The notes: a model not told the origin generated them from the letters alone. DNA of 64,000 bases from Sphaerotilus microaerophilus (GCF_023734135.1 NZ_AP025730.1:3038001-3102000), one strand, 5' to 3'; positions 39,941 to 48,258 are shown, counted from the first letter of the stretch. A program made the numbers and translations.

Positions 39941-41265
39941 TGCTTACGCACCTCAAGCTCGAAAACTTCAAGATCTGGCGCAGCACCGGCCCCATGCGGC
40001 TGGCGCCGCTGACCTTGCTGCTGGGAACCAATTCGTCGGGCAAATCAAGCCTCATCCAAAGCCTGCTGCTGATGCGCCAGACCGTGAAAGGCGACGACGC
40101 GGGCCTGGATCTGAACCTGGGCAACCCCGACGCCGACGACACGGTGACGATGGGCCAGTTCAGCGACCTGCTGTGCCGCCACGGCCAGGCTACCGAGACC
40201 ACACCTGACAGCCAGGTGGGCATCGAGTTCCGCTGGCAGCCCCACGGCAGCGCCACGGCCGACACCACCCTGTTCTCGGCACGCTACCGCGCCGGCCCGG
40301 CCGGCAGCGCCGAACTCGACGCTCTTCGCCTGGGCCAGGATGGACAAGGTTTCACGGTGCTGCGCCGCAAGCCCGGCATCTACCGCCTGCAACTGGCGAC
40401 ACGTCAGCGCCCCGAGGGCCAGAGCGCGGATTTCCGCCCCGAGCGCTCCTTCGCCTTCTCCGCCGCCACGCTCAACAAGCTCGGCCCGCTGGCCGATGAG
40501 ATCCGCCCGGTGGGCCCAGCGCTGCTGGACGAACTGAGCCGCATCATCTACCTGGGCCCCGTGCGCCAGCTGGCCCGCCGGGACTACGTGTGGAGTGGCC
40601 GCATGCCCGCCCACATCGGCGACGACGGCGGGCGGGCGGTGGATGTGCTCATCGCCAGCGGCGTCGCCCAGCAGGGAAAGCCCGGCTCGGCAGGCGAAGC
40701 GGGCCGCATCTTCCGCGAGGCCGAGCAATGGTTGAAGACGCTTGAGATTGCTGACGGCCTTCAAGTGCGCGCGCTGGGTAACTCGGCCCGCTATGAGCTG
40801 CTCGTCAAGCACCGTGACGCCGTGGTCAACCTCAAGGACGTGGGCGTCGGCGTCTCGCAGGTCATCCCGGTGGTGGTGGCGGCCCTGTTCTCAAAGCCAG
40901 GCCACATCGTCATCGTCGAGGAGCCCGAGAGCCACCTCCACCCGCTGGCCCAGGCCAAGCTGGCCGAGCTGCTCGCCAAGATCAGCGCAGAGCGGGGGGT
41001 GCAGTTCATCGTGGAGACGCACTCCGAGCACCTGTTCCGGCGGCTGCAGACCCTGATCGCCCGGCAGGAGGTGCAGCCAGAGCAGGCAGCGCTCTACTTC
41101 GTGGAACGCGATGGTCAGGCGGCCAAGCTGCGTGAGCTGAAGCTGGACGACTTCGGCCGGCTGACCAATTGGCCAGACAAGTTCTTCGGGGACGCGTTGG
41201 GCGAAACCCGCGAGCAGGCAAGGCTGATGTTCGATCGACAAGCCGCCAAGAAGGCTGCGTCATGA
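39940..41265 (+). CDS. AAA ATPase of the DUF3696/SMC-like type
   Basis: 441 aa from the ATG overlapping the methyltransferase stop. ABC/SMC-like ATPase: N-terminal MLTHLKLENFKIW, Walker A GTNSSGKSS (29-37), signature-like GVGVSQVIPVV, Walker B IVEEPESHLHP with Glu328 and Glu330, and the D/H region VETHSEHLFRRLQ. This is the OLD-like, DUF3696 group of ATPases, commonly found next to nuclease genes in defence loci. It overlaps the PIN-like gene by four bases, so the two are probably a functional pair in which the ATPase senses or gates the nuclease. No Toprim or other nuclease domain is fused. Confidence 0.9.
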   Translation: MLTHLKLENFKIWRSTGPMRLAPLTLLLGTNSSGKSSLIQSLLLMRQTVKGDDAGLDLNLGNPDADDTVTMGQFSDLLCRHGQATETTPDSQVGIEFRWQPHGSATADTTLFSARYRAGPAGSAELDALRLGQDGQGFTVLRRKPGIYRLQLATRQRPEGQSADFRPERSFAFSAATLNKLGPLADEIRPVGPALLDELSRIIYLGPVRQLARRDYVWSGRMPAHIGDDGGRAVDVLIASGVAQQGKPGSAGEAGRIFREAEQWLKTLEIADGLQVRALGNSARYELLVKHRDAVVNLKDVGVGVSQVIPVVVAALFSKPGHIVIVEEPESHLHPLAQAKLAELLAKISAERGVQFIVETHSEHLFRRLQTLIARQEVQPEQAALYFVERDGQAAKLRELKLDDFGRLTNWPDKFFGDALGETREQARLMFDRQAAKKAAS

Positions 41266-41789
41266 GCCCGCGCTACGTGGTCGACACCAACGTGCTGATC
41301 GCAGCCAGCGCCGCGGACCCCACCCATCCGGCCGACATCGACGCCACGCCCCGCGAGCCCGAGTGGCGCAAAAAGGTGTGGGAGTGGCTGGATAACTTCC
41401 AGGCATCTGACAGCTTCTTGGTGCTGGACCGTGATCAAGAAATCCAGAGCGAGTATGAGAACAAGCTCGGATTCAACGACTTCGGCATCCAGGTGGTGAT
41501 GCACAAGTGGTCGACGTCGGCCGTCGAAGCGGTGGACCTGGAACCTGATGGTGACAGCTACAGGACACTGCCGCCACCCGTGGCGGCGGCCATGTACGAC
41601 CTCGCCGACCACAAGATGGCCGCGGCGGCCTACGTGGCGGTGAACACATTGGGGCCTTGCCCCATAGCCTTCGCTGGCGACACCGACTGGCATGGGTGGG
41701 AGGCCGTCCTGGCCGATCACGACATCCGGCTTGAGCCCGTCATCCTCGACTGGTCACTCGCGAAGTACCACGAGAAGCTGGCACGCTAG
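41262..41789 (+). CDS. PIN-like nuclease partner of the AAA ATPase
   Basis: 175 aa starting at the ATG of an ATGA overlap. It looks like a PIN-domain ribonuclease: YVVDTNVLIAAS with Asp8, an acidic Glu64 (EIQSEYENKL), Asp116 (DLADHKMAAAAYVA) and Asp140/Asp142 (AFAGDTDW) at the positions expected for the Mg-binding cluster. It is longer than VapC-type toxins and has no antitoxin-like gene beside it; the coupled AAA ATPase is the obvious partner. An RNA or DNA cutting role triggered by infection is inferred from architecture only. Confidence 0.78.
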   Translation: MSPRYVVDTNVLIAASAADPTHPADIDATPREPEWRKKVWEWLDNFQASDSFLVLDRDQEIQSEYENKLGFNDFGIQVVMHKWSTSAVEAVDLEPDGDSYRTLPPPVAAAMYDLADHKMAAAAYVAVNTLGPCPIAFAGDTDWHGWEAVLADHDIRLEPVILDWSLAKYHEKLAR

Positions 41790-41802
41790 GCTCCCGTTCG
41801 AT

Positions 41803-42507
41803 ATGGGCGAGTTCTTTCGATTTCCTCACACCCCGCACCTGTCGTGGCTTGGCGAGGCAGAGCCACGAGACGACAAGGTGCTGTCGGTCACGGACGTGGC
41901 CGGCCTGTTGCACGGCGCGGTGGTGGTGGAAGAGAAGCTCGACGGGGCCAACCTGGGCTTCTCCCTGGACTCTGCCGGCGAACTGCGCGTGCAGAACCGC
42001 GGCACCTATCTCAGCGAGCCGTACGCCGGGCAGTTCGCACGCCTGCCTGCGTGGCTGACCACCCACGGTGAGGGAATCGCAGAGGCCCTGCTGGACCACC
42101 ACGACTCACCGCTCATCCTGTTTGGCGAGTGGTGCGCCGCCCGGCACTCGCTCGCCTACACCCGGCTGCCCGATTGGCTGCTGCTGTTTGACGTCTTCGA
42201 TGCGAGGGCCGGGCGCTTCTGGAGCAGTGCGCGCCGCAACGCCCTTGCTCAGCGCCTGGGCTTGGTCACGGCCCCGCAAGTGGCGCGTGGTCGGTTCCGC
42301 CTGAACGACCTCATCCAGGGCCTGGACACCTGGCCCAGCCGATTCCGTGATGGCCCGCTGGAGGGTGTCGTGATCCGCCGGGAGTCGGACGATTGGTGTG
42401 AGCAAAGGGCGAAGCTGGTGCGGGCAGACTTCACCCAGTCCATCGGTGAGCACTGGCGCGGCCGCCAAGTGGAATGGAACCGCCTGGCCACACCCAACAG
42501 CCACTGA
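41803..42507 (+). CDS. RNA ligase (T4 Rnl2/DraRnl-like nucleotidyltransferase)
   Basis: 234 aa from the ATG at 41803, 13 bp after the PIN-like gene. All core motifs of the covalent nucleotidyltransferase family are visible: motif I KLDGAN with the AMP-accepting Lys45, motif III FGEW (107-110), IIIa LLFDVFD (127-133), motif IV EGVVIRRES (187-195) and motif V KLVRADF (204-210). No OB fold or extra C-terminal domain follows, so it is a minimal ligase. It would seal 3'-OH/5'-phosphate RNA ends. Placed directly after a predicted ribonuclease, it could repair or recycle cut RNA, which is inference. Confidence 0.88.
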   Translation: MGEFFRFPHTPHLSWLGEAEPRDDKVLSVTDVAGLLHGAVVVEEKLDGANLGFSLDSAGELRVQNRGTYLSEPYAGQFARLPAWLTTHGEGIAEALLDHHDSPLILFGEWCAARHSLAYTRLPDWLLLFDVFDARAGRFWSSARRNALAQRLGLVTAPQVARGRFRLNDLIQGLDTWPSRFRDGPLEGVVIRRESDDWCEQRAKLVRADFTQSIGEHWRGRQVEWNRLATPNSH

Positions 42508-42532
42508 TGCCAACCTGAAACCCCCGCTCCCA

Positions 42533-43321
42533 ATGAACCTGCTGCAGCGCGCCCTGATCGAGAAGGCTGGCCACGACAACGGCTTCGAGCATGTGCTGCC
42601 GGCTGTGACGAAGGGCTGGGTGGCGCTGGGCTCGGCACGTCACCCGGTCGAGGTGCTGGTGCAGGCGGGACCCGGTGGGTTTGCAGCCAAGCTCAGCCGC
42701 TGCCAGCCCAGCCTGCCGGGTGAGCTGACCCGCAGCTTTCCCGAGGCAGCACAGGGCAAAGACTCTTCAGGTACGGCCTTCACGCTGCCCACCGAAGCCG
42801 CACTCGCCCGCTGGCTGCGCCGCGCCGCCGTGCTGGCTCAGGCCTTGCCCGATCAGGCGATGACGGCCTTCGATGCCCAGGTGCAGGCGGCACTGGCCGA
42901 GCTGGAGCCCGCTGCTGCGAAGAACACCGAGGTGCAGCGCCTGGTGCGCCAGCGTGTGGGCCAGCAGGCGTTTCGCCACGCGATGCTCGACTACTGGGGC
43001 GGCGCCTGCGCCGTGACCGGCGTGGCGGTGCCTCAGGCGCTGCGCGCCAGCCACGCCATGGCCTGGGCACTGTGCGCTACCGACGCCGAGCGGCTGGACG
43101 TCTACAACGGCTTCCTGCTCAGCGCCAACCTCGACGCCTTGTTCGACGCCTACCTGGCCACCTTCCTGCCGGACGGTGAGTTGGTGATTTCGCCCGCCGT
43201 GCCGGCCGCTGCGCAGGTTCAGTTGGGCATCGCCCCGGACCTGCGCCTGCGATGGCTGGATGAACGGCACCTGCCCTACCTGGCCTTTCATCGGCTGCAG
43301 TGTGGTTGGCTGAGCGAATGA
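42533..43321 (+). CDS. HNH endonuclease domain protein
   Basis: 262 aa; the ATG at 42533 lies 25 bp after the RNA ligase stop. The C-terminal half carries the HNH pattern of the PF13391 type: CAVTGVAVPQALRASHAMAW (Cys159, His174), then ERLDVYNGFLLSANLDALFD (Asn192, Asn199, Asp201). The N-terminal about 110 residues have no domain I recognise and may bind DNA or a partner. Many members of this family are restriction-like nucleases. Position in the operon suggests it supplies the DNA-cutting activity that the helicase-methyltransferase core lacks. Confidence 0.87.
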   Translation: MNLLQRALIEKAGHDNGFEHVLPAVTKGWVALGSARHPVEVLVQAGPGGFAAKLSRCQPSLPGELTRSFPEAAQGKDSSGTAFTLPTEAALARWLRRAAVLAQALPDQAMTAFDAQVQAALAELEPAAAKNTEVQRLVRQRVGQQAFRHAMLDYWGGACAVTGVAVPQALRASHAMAWALCATDAERLDVYNGFLLSANLDALFDAYLATFLPDGELVISPAVPAAAQVQLGIAPDLRLRWLDERHLPYLAFHRLQCGWLSE

Positions 43322-43387
43322 CGTCAGGCTCCGGCACCGCGAGAATGCCCGTGAAGGTGCTTCAGAAGGAACTGGGAGATCAGGACC

Positions 43388-45451
43388 ATGCAGCCGAACA
43401 AGACTTCACCGCTGGCGATGTTCGGCCAGCCCTTGCAGTACCTGGTGCCCATTTTCCAGCGGGGCTACGTCTGGACGGTGGAACGGCAGATCCAGCCGTT
43501 GTGGACCGACATCGTCGACCGGGCCCAAGAGCTCGAGCGTTACGAGGCCATTCGGCAAACCGCGGAAGCCCAGGGGGCACCTCATTTGGCGCGGCAGCCG
43601 CGCCGGCACTTCCTGGGCACGGTGATCGTCACTGAGCATCGCGCCGGCGCCATTGGCGAGCCGACAACGGCAGAGGTGATCGACGGCCAGCAGCGCATGA
43701 CCAGCACGCAACTGCTGGCGCTGGCCTTCCGCGACGCCGTGGCGGGCATGGACGACACCTTCCTGCGCCAGTGCATGGACACCTACACCGCCAACGGGGG
43801 CAGCTACCGGGCGCCGCACGCACGCTTCAAGGTGTGGCCCACCAATGCTGGACGCAAAGAGATGACCCACCTGGTGGAGGCACGCTCGTTCGAAGCAGTG
43901 TGCCAGGCATATCCGGTGGTCACCCACGGCGTCGGCAAGAGCAAGAAGCGCGTGCCCAGGCCACTGCTGGTCGAGGCCTACATGTACTTCTACGGTGTGA
44001 TCAGCCTGTTCCTGCGGGGCGTGGACTTCGATGAGGTCGAGCCGCCGGAAGCGGGAAGCCTGGATGCTCTTCTCGACGAGATGCTGCCGGAGGCCGGCCA
44101 CGATGTCGACCGGACGCTGGCTGCACGATGGATTCGGGAAATCCGCCACGAGACGGCACCCACGCTGCCGCGGCACGAGTTGCCGATCCTGCCTGAGCGA
44201 ATTCAGCTGCTGACCACCACGCTGACCGAGTACGTCCAATTGATCGAATTGCGCCTGGGCACGGACGATGATGCCCAGGTGATCTTCGAGTCCCTGAACG
44301 ACCGTGGCGAGCGGCTGACCCCGGCCGACCTGGTGCGCAACTTCGTCTTCCTCGAGGCCACGCGTAAGAACGCGTCGGCCGCAGCGCTGTACGACCAGCA
44401 TTGGCGCGACTTCGACGAAGCGCCGGCCGAGAAAGGCGCGGTCAGCAAGAGCAAGCTGTTCTGGAAGGTCGACGAGCGCCAAGGTCGTCTCACCAACACC
44501 CGGCTGGACACGCTGCTGTACCACTACGTGTCGATGCGGACCATGAACGATGTGAAGCTCGATCACGTGTTCGAGGAGTTCAAGCAGTGGTGGCTGGCCG
44601 GCAAGAAGGACGTGGATCTAGAGCTGGCCCGCCTGAAGCGGGCTGCGACCGTGTTCCATGCCATGTTGCTGCCCGACCGCAGCACGAGACTGGGCCGCTT
44701 CGCGCACAACCTGCGCGTGTTGGACAGCACCACTGTCACGCCGGTGGTGCTGTTCCTGGCCGAGCGTCTGGGTAGCGGGAGCGAGGAGTTCATGGCCTGC
44801 CTGAAGGTGCTGGAGTCTTACCTGGTGAGGCGCACCGTGTGCGGCCGCCCCACCAAGGCCTACAACCGCATCTTCCCAGGTCTGCTAAAGCGCCTCAGCG
44901 AGGCCGAGGCGCCCTCGGCGGCGCTGGTGACGGAACACCTGAAGGGTTTGTCTGGCGGCGAGACGCAGGACTGGCCCGACGACACCACGTTCCAAAAGGC
45001 CTGGCTGGAGCTCAACACCTACAAGGCGCTGCGCACCGCCAAAACGAAGATGCTGCTGGAAGCTCTGGAACTGGGCAGCCGCAACGACGTTCATCACGAG
45101 TCGGCCGTGCTGCCGAGCGCGGCCCTGCACGTGGAGCATGTGCTGCCCGTGGCGTGGGAAGCGCATTGGCCCGCAGCCGGCGACGAGACGGCCGTGATGG
45201 TGCGCAACCACCTGCTGCACAACATCGGCAACCTCACCCTGCTGACGGCCAAGCTGAACCCGTCGCTCAGCAACTCGAGCTTCGACGTCAAGCGCCCCGA
45301 GATCACCAAGAGCCTGCTGGCGCTGAACGCGCACTTTCAGCGGCCACAGTTCAACCAGGCTGGTGCGGTGTGGGACGAGGCGGGCATCCGCGACCGGGCC
45401 CGCGACTTGTTTGCCGTCGCCAAACAGGTCTGGCCGCATCCGTCTGCCTAG
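43388..45451 (+). CDS. GmrSD-like protein with DUF262 and DUF1524 domains
   Basis: 687 aa. The N-terminal DUF262 (GmrS/ParB-like NTPase) has FQRGYVW (23-29), DGQQRMTSTQLL starting at Asp99, and FESLNDRGERLTPADLVRN. The C-terminal DUF1524 nuclease domain has the His-x-x-His motif HVEHVLP (His581, His584) and HNIGNLTLLTAKLN. GmrSD and relatives are nucleotide-dependent type IV restriction enzymes cutting DNA with modified cytosines. The fused single-chain form is common. It starts 66 bp after the HNH gene on the same strand and ends the operon. It would target phages that escape the methylation-based system through DNA modification. Confidence 0.92.
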   Translation: MQPNKTSPLAMFGQPLQYLVPIFQRGYVWTVERQIQPLWTDIVDRAQELERYEAIRQTAEAQGAPHLARQPRRHFLGTVIVTEHRAGAIGEPTTAEVIDGQQRMTSTQLLALAFRDAVAGMDDTFLRQCMDTYTANGGSYRAPHARFKVWPTNAGRKEMTHLVEARSFEAVCQAYPVVTHGVGKSKKRVPRPLLVEAYMYFYGVISLFLRGVDFDEVEPPEAGSLDALLDEMLPEAGHDVDRTLAARWIREIRHETAPTLPRHELPILPERIQLLTTTLTEYVQLIELRLGTDDDAQVIFESLNDRGERLTPADLVRNFVFLEATRKNASAAALYDQHWRDFDEAPAEKGAVSKSKLFWKVDERQGRLTNTRLDTLLYHYVSMRTMNDVKLDHVFEEFKQWWLAGKKDVDLELARLKRAATVFHAMLLPDRSTRLGRFAHNLRVLDSTTVTPVVLFLAERLGSGSEEFMACLKVLESYLVRRTVCGRPTKAYNRIFPGLLKRLSEAEAPSAALVTEHLKGLSGGETQDWPDDTTFQKAWLELNTYKALRTAKTKMLLEALELGSRNDVHHESAVLPSAALHVEHVLPVAWEAHWPAAGDETAVMVRNHLLHNIGNLTLLTAKLNPSLSNSSFDVKRPEITKSLLALNAHFQRPQFNQAGAVWDEAGIRDRARDLFAVAKQVWPHPSA

Positions 45452-45926
45452 ATCTGACGCATGAACCCCGGGGCTTCCAGCCCATTGTCGCCACCGCTCC
45501 TCGGCGACTGGTTGGGAGCAGACGACCGACGTTGGCATTGCCGGCGCATGCGACTTCAACCGCTGCAAAGCGGTCTTCAAGATTGATGATGCGACCAACC
45601 CCTTCGGGCCCTGTCCAGCCGTACACCGTGGAGGCAAGGCACGGTTTGCGATCAGCGTCCCGGCAAACCGCAGTCAGTTGACCGGTGAGCGAGGTGGAGT
45701 GGTCCATCGAGGGTTCGATCCATACCAGCACCCATTCGCCACCCGCACAGGTCATCAGCTGCGACCGGCAGGGCCAGGGTTTCCGCGACCGGGTCGCATC
45801 AAAGCGCGTGCAGTTCCAGACAGGAACCGCGCTGATCTGCGACCTTAAGGTGCTGCAGCGCGAAGACAGCAGCGAGCAGCGAGTCCAGGTTGCCGTGGAC
45901 AGCGCGCGGCCGCTAGAGTCACGCCC
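45452..45926. other. 475-bp region without a recognised gene
   Basis: Between the GmrSD-like gene and the SRAP gene. Open frames exist on both strands but none shows a domain, ribosome site and start together. The composition is less GC-biased than the core genes. It may contain a decayed gene; nothing can be named. Confidence 0.5.
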
Positions 45927-46592
45927 ATGTGCACCCGCTACATCACCCCCGAGCAGGCGGCCATCGAGCGCTTCTGGCACATCGGCGCGCGCAACCCGCC
46001 TCAATGGTGGGCGCATGACATGTTCCCGGCCTACGCCGGCCCCTTCCTCCGCGCTGCCCGTGACGCCGTCACGCCCGGGCGCGAGCTGGTGGTCGGCCAG
46101 TGGGCCCTGATCCCGTGGTTCGCCAAGGAGCGCAAGCTCAAGTACCCCACCTGCAACGCCCGGTCGGAGGAGCTGGCCCAGAAGGCCAGCTACAAGCACC
46201 CCTGGGCGCGGGGGCAGCGCTGCATCATTCCGGCGGCAGCTTTCTTCGAGCCCTGCTGGGAGACGGGCAGGCACGTGCCATGGCGCTTCACGCGCGCCGA
46301 CGGAGCGCCCTGGGGCCTGGCCGGGCTGTGGAACACCTGGACCGATCCGGCCACGGGCGAGCTGGTCGAGAGCTACACCATGCTCACCCTGAACGCCGAC
46401 GCCCACCCGCTGATGGCGCGCATGCACAAGCCTGACCCCAAGCGGCCGGCCCAGCTGCAGGACAAGCGGTCGGTGGTGCCGATCGAGCCTGAGGACGTGG
46501 ACACCTGGCTGCACGCGCCCCTGGAGCAGGCGGCCCAGCTGGTGCGGCTGGCGCCGGCCGAGCTCTTCGTGGCCGAGCCGGTGTCGGGCTGA
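45927..46592 (+). CDS. SOS response-associated peptidase (SRAP/YedK-HMCES family)
   Basis: 221 aa. SRAP proteins crosslink to abasic sites in single-stranded DNA through a Cys2 thiazolidine linkage, protecting replication forks. Catalytic residues are present: Cys2 (MCTRY), Asn77 (TCNARSEE), Glu108 (FFEPC) and His167 (MARMHKP). The start is fixed by the obligatory Met-Cys N-terminus. It lies 475 bp after the defence operon, within the repeat-bounded island, and is not obviously co-transcribed with neighbours. SRAP genes are common on phages and plasmids. Confidence 0.94.
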   Translation: MCTRYITPEQAAIERFWHIGARNPPQWWAHDMFPAYAGPFLRAARDAVTPGRELVVGQWALIPWFAKERKLKYPTCNARSEELAQKASYKHPWARGQRCIIPAAAFFEPCWETGRHVPWRFTRADGAPWGLAGLWNTWTDPATGELVESYTMLTLNADAHPLMARMHKPDPKRPAQLQDKRSVVPIEPEDVDTWLHAPLEQAAQLVRLAPAELFVAEPVSG

Positions 46593-46705
46593 CCGCGCCG
46601 ACTTCTGGCGTGCGCGGACTGGGGAGACGGGGGAGCCGGGGAGGATGACCTACCCCCAGCTTCCCCTGTGCCCCCAGCCCCAAGCGCGGTTCGCGCCGGC
46701 CACGA

Positions 46706-47086
46706 TCACGCCAAGGGCACTTCCAGCGGCCCGCTTTCTACCGTCGCGCCCGGCGCTGCTTCCCCGACCGGCACACACCACCAGGCCTGTGGAACGCGAA
46801 CACCGACCGCCGGATGGCCCTGGCGCTCCAGGCCGACGAAGACGAAGCCACGTTCGGACAGGCGCGTGATCCTGACGAACTCCAGCATGCACAAGATCCG
46901 CGCGCACTGCTCGGCACCCTCGTGGAGGCCGGCCGTCGTCTGGACCTTGGGTACGTCAGGAGACGCAGTCGGGCCGGCACGGTGCGTCCCGACGCGCAGG
47001 TGGCCGCGCAGCGGCGGCGACGCCTGCACCTGGGCGGCGCTGCGCTTGCGGCCGTCTTCGCGCAGGAGGTAGAGGTCAACCAACAT
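46706..47086 (-). CDS. Hypothetical protein
   Basis: 126 aa on the minus strand (MLVDLYLLREDGRKRSAAQV to the end). Third codon positions are strongly G/C in this frame and GGCAGG precedes the ATG, which supports coding. The centre reads ARILCMLEFVRITRLSERGF then VFVGLERQGHPAVGVRVPQAW, suggesting a small beta-rich fold. I recognise no family. It is alone between the SRAP gene (convergent) and a gene-poor stretch. Confidence 0.55.
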   Translation of the reverse strand: MLVDLYLLREDGRKRSAAQVQASPPLRGHLRVGTHRAGPTASPDVPKVQTTAGLHEGAEQCARILCMLEFVRITRLSERGFVFVGLERQGHPAVGVRVPQAWWCVPVGEAAPGATVESGPLEVPLA

Positions 47087-47250
47087 CCTGCCGAGCCTAG
47101 GCAGGGCACTGGCTCACTGCGTGCGCCCCTGCACCCGGCACGGTCTTGTCCACGACGGCCGACACCGCCAGTTGGCCGTGCGCCTGGGCTGTTCCGGATT
47201 TGCTTCCGGTCGAGGTCCAGGAATGGACCGAGGTTTTCGCGCCAGCGGCT

Positions 47251-47279
47251 CCGTTCCCCACCAGCATGGGGATGAACCG
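47251..47279 (+). CRISPR. Solitary type I-E-like CRISPR repeat (relic)
   Basis: A 29-nt segment with the 5' half GTTCCCC and the 3' half GGGGATGAACCG of type I-E repeats, plus a 5-bp stem (CCCCA/TGGGG). Length and both conserved ends fit, but the centre differs. No second repeat at a 61-nt period on either side and no cas gene in the window, so it is at most a single relic repeat. Confidence 0.35.
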
Positions 47280-47314
47280 CACCGGTGCCCGCGTCAGCGG
47301 CCGGCACGGCAGCA

Positions 47315-47352
47315 AGTGCCTGCTGCCCACAAGCTGGAGGGGGACAGGCACT
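47315..47352. repeat. REP-like inverted repeat
   Basis: AGTGCCTG and CAGGCACT form perfect 8-bp arms around a 22-nt loop. The word CAGTGCCTGTCCCC on the minus strand resembles REP sequences mobilised by RAYT transposases. No RAYT gene is present here. Confidence 0.4.
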
Positions 47353-47465
47353 GCGGATTATTCACACCCGTTTTCCCCCTTTGGGGTGCCCCCCAGCGCT
47401 GCCGTGGGTCAGCAAGATGGCTGGGCATCGACGGTGATGCGACTTGACTCGATGGGAGATACATC

Positions 47466-48131
47466 ATGGTTCAGCCGAAACTGATTCTTGGCCTGGAGCG
47501 GCGCAGCGACCCGGATTTGCTGGCCTACGGCGGCGCGGTGGTGGCCGCAATGAAGGACAACGCGGCGTTTCCGCAGCCCTGGGGCGACGGCACGCCGAGC
47601 TGGGCGCAGCTGGATGTGGCCCTTTTGGCCTACCGGGATGCCTACAACGCGGCCTTGACGCACGACTCGCAGAAGATCGTGGTGCGCAACGGGGCGCGGC
47701 GCAGCTTCACCGAGCTGCTGAAGCGCCTGGCGGCGTACGTGGAGTTCAACGGCAATGGCGATGCAACGAAGCTGGGCGGCACGGGCTTCGAGGTGCGCCA
47801 GGAGCATGCCCGTGCCACGACGGGCAACGGCGCGCTACCGGGGCCGATGGCCGGGCTGCGTGGTGCGCCCACCGAGCACGGGGGGCGCATCGAGCTGCGT
47901 GCCAACCGGGCCGAAGGCGCGCTGGGCTACGAGGTGCAGACCACGGCCACCGACCCGAGCAGCGAAAGCGGCGCGCAGGCCTCGGCCTGGTCGCACGTGC
48001 AGACGGTGTTCTCGGTGCAGCGCGTCCATGTCGATGACCTGCGGCCCGGCTACGTGTGGGTGCGCATGCGCGGGGTCAACAACCGGGGCCAAGGGCCCTG
48101 GACGAGCCCGCTGCGGGTGTTGGTGACCTGA
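47466..48131 (+). CDS. Hypothetical protein with C-terminal fibronectin type III-like domain
   Basis: 221 aa with a good ribosome site (GGGAG seven bases upstream). The N-terminal half is polar and helical (AYRDAYNAALTHDSQKIVVR, then RRSFTELLKRLAAYVEFNGN). The C-terminal half (about 130-221) looks like an Fn3 sandwich: IELRANRAEGALGYEVQTTA then SVQRVHVDDLRPGYVWVRMR and GVNNRGQGPWTSPLRV. No signal peptide or membrane segment. Similar small proteins occur in Burkholderiales without assigned function. It is the last intact gene before the orphan acoD fragment. Confidence 0.75.
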   Translation: MVQPKLILGLERRSDPDLLAYGGAVVAAMKDNAAFPQPWGDGTPSWAQLDVALLAYRDAYNAALTHDSQKIVVRNGARRSFTELLKRLAAYVEFNGNGDATKLGGTGFEVRQEHARATTGNGALPGPMAGLRGAPTEHGGRIELRANRAEGALGYEVQTTATDPSSESGAQASAWSHVQTVFSVQRVHVDDLRPGYVWVRMRGVNNRGQGPWTSPLRVLVT

Positions 48132-48258
48132 GAGGCTGAGCGGGAGCGAAGGCGGAACGAGGGGAGGAGGGGCAGGGGGCAGGGTCAGGCGGCCGGCAAG
48201 GCAGGTGCACCAGTCACGACTGTGGTGGCGGCCTCTGCAACAAGCTGCGGCCAATCTC

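Larger units (their letters stand above)
47087..47465. other. 379-bp gene-poor stretch with CRISPR-like and REP-like elements
   Basis: No credible gene. It contains a solitary type I-E-like repeat (47251-47279), a REP-like inverted repeat (47315-47352), and a small stem CCCC-CTTT-GGGG (47376-47386 area). The 3' end gives GGGAG as ribosome site for the next gene. Confidence 0.5.

Noticed and set aside
47097..47351. Short minus-strand frame reading RFIPMLVGNG
   Set aside because: The peptide comes from the CRISPR-like repeat; such frames are typical false genes over type I-E repeats.
47190..47400. A CRISPR array around the solitary repeat
   Set aside because: Positions one repeat period (61 nt) left and right do not carry the repeat, and there is no cas gene, so only a single relic can be claimed.
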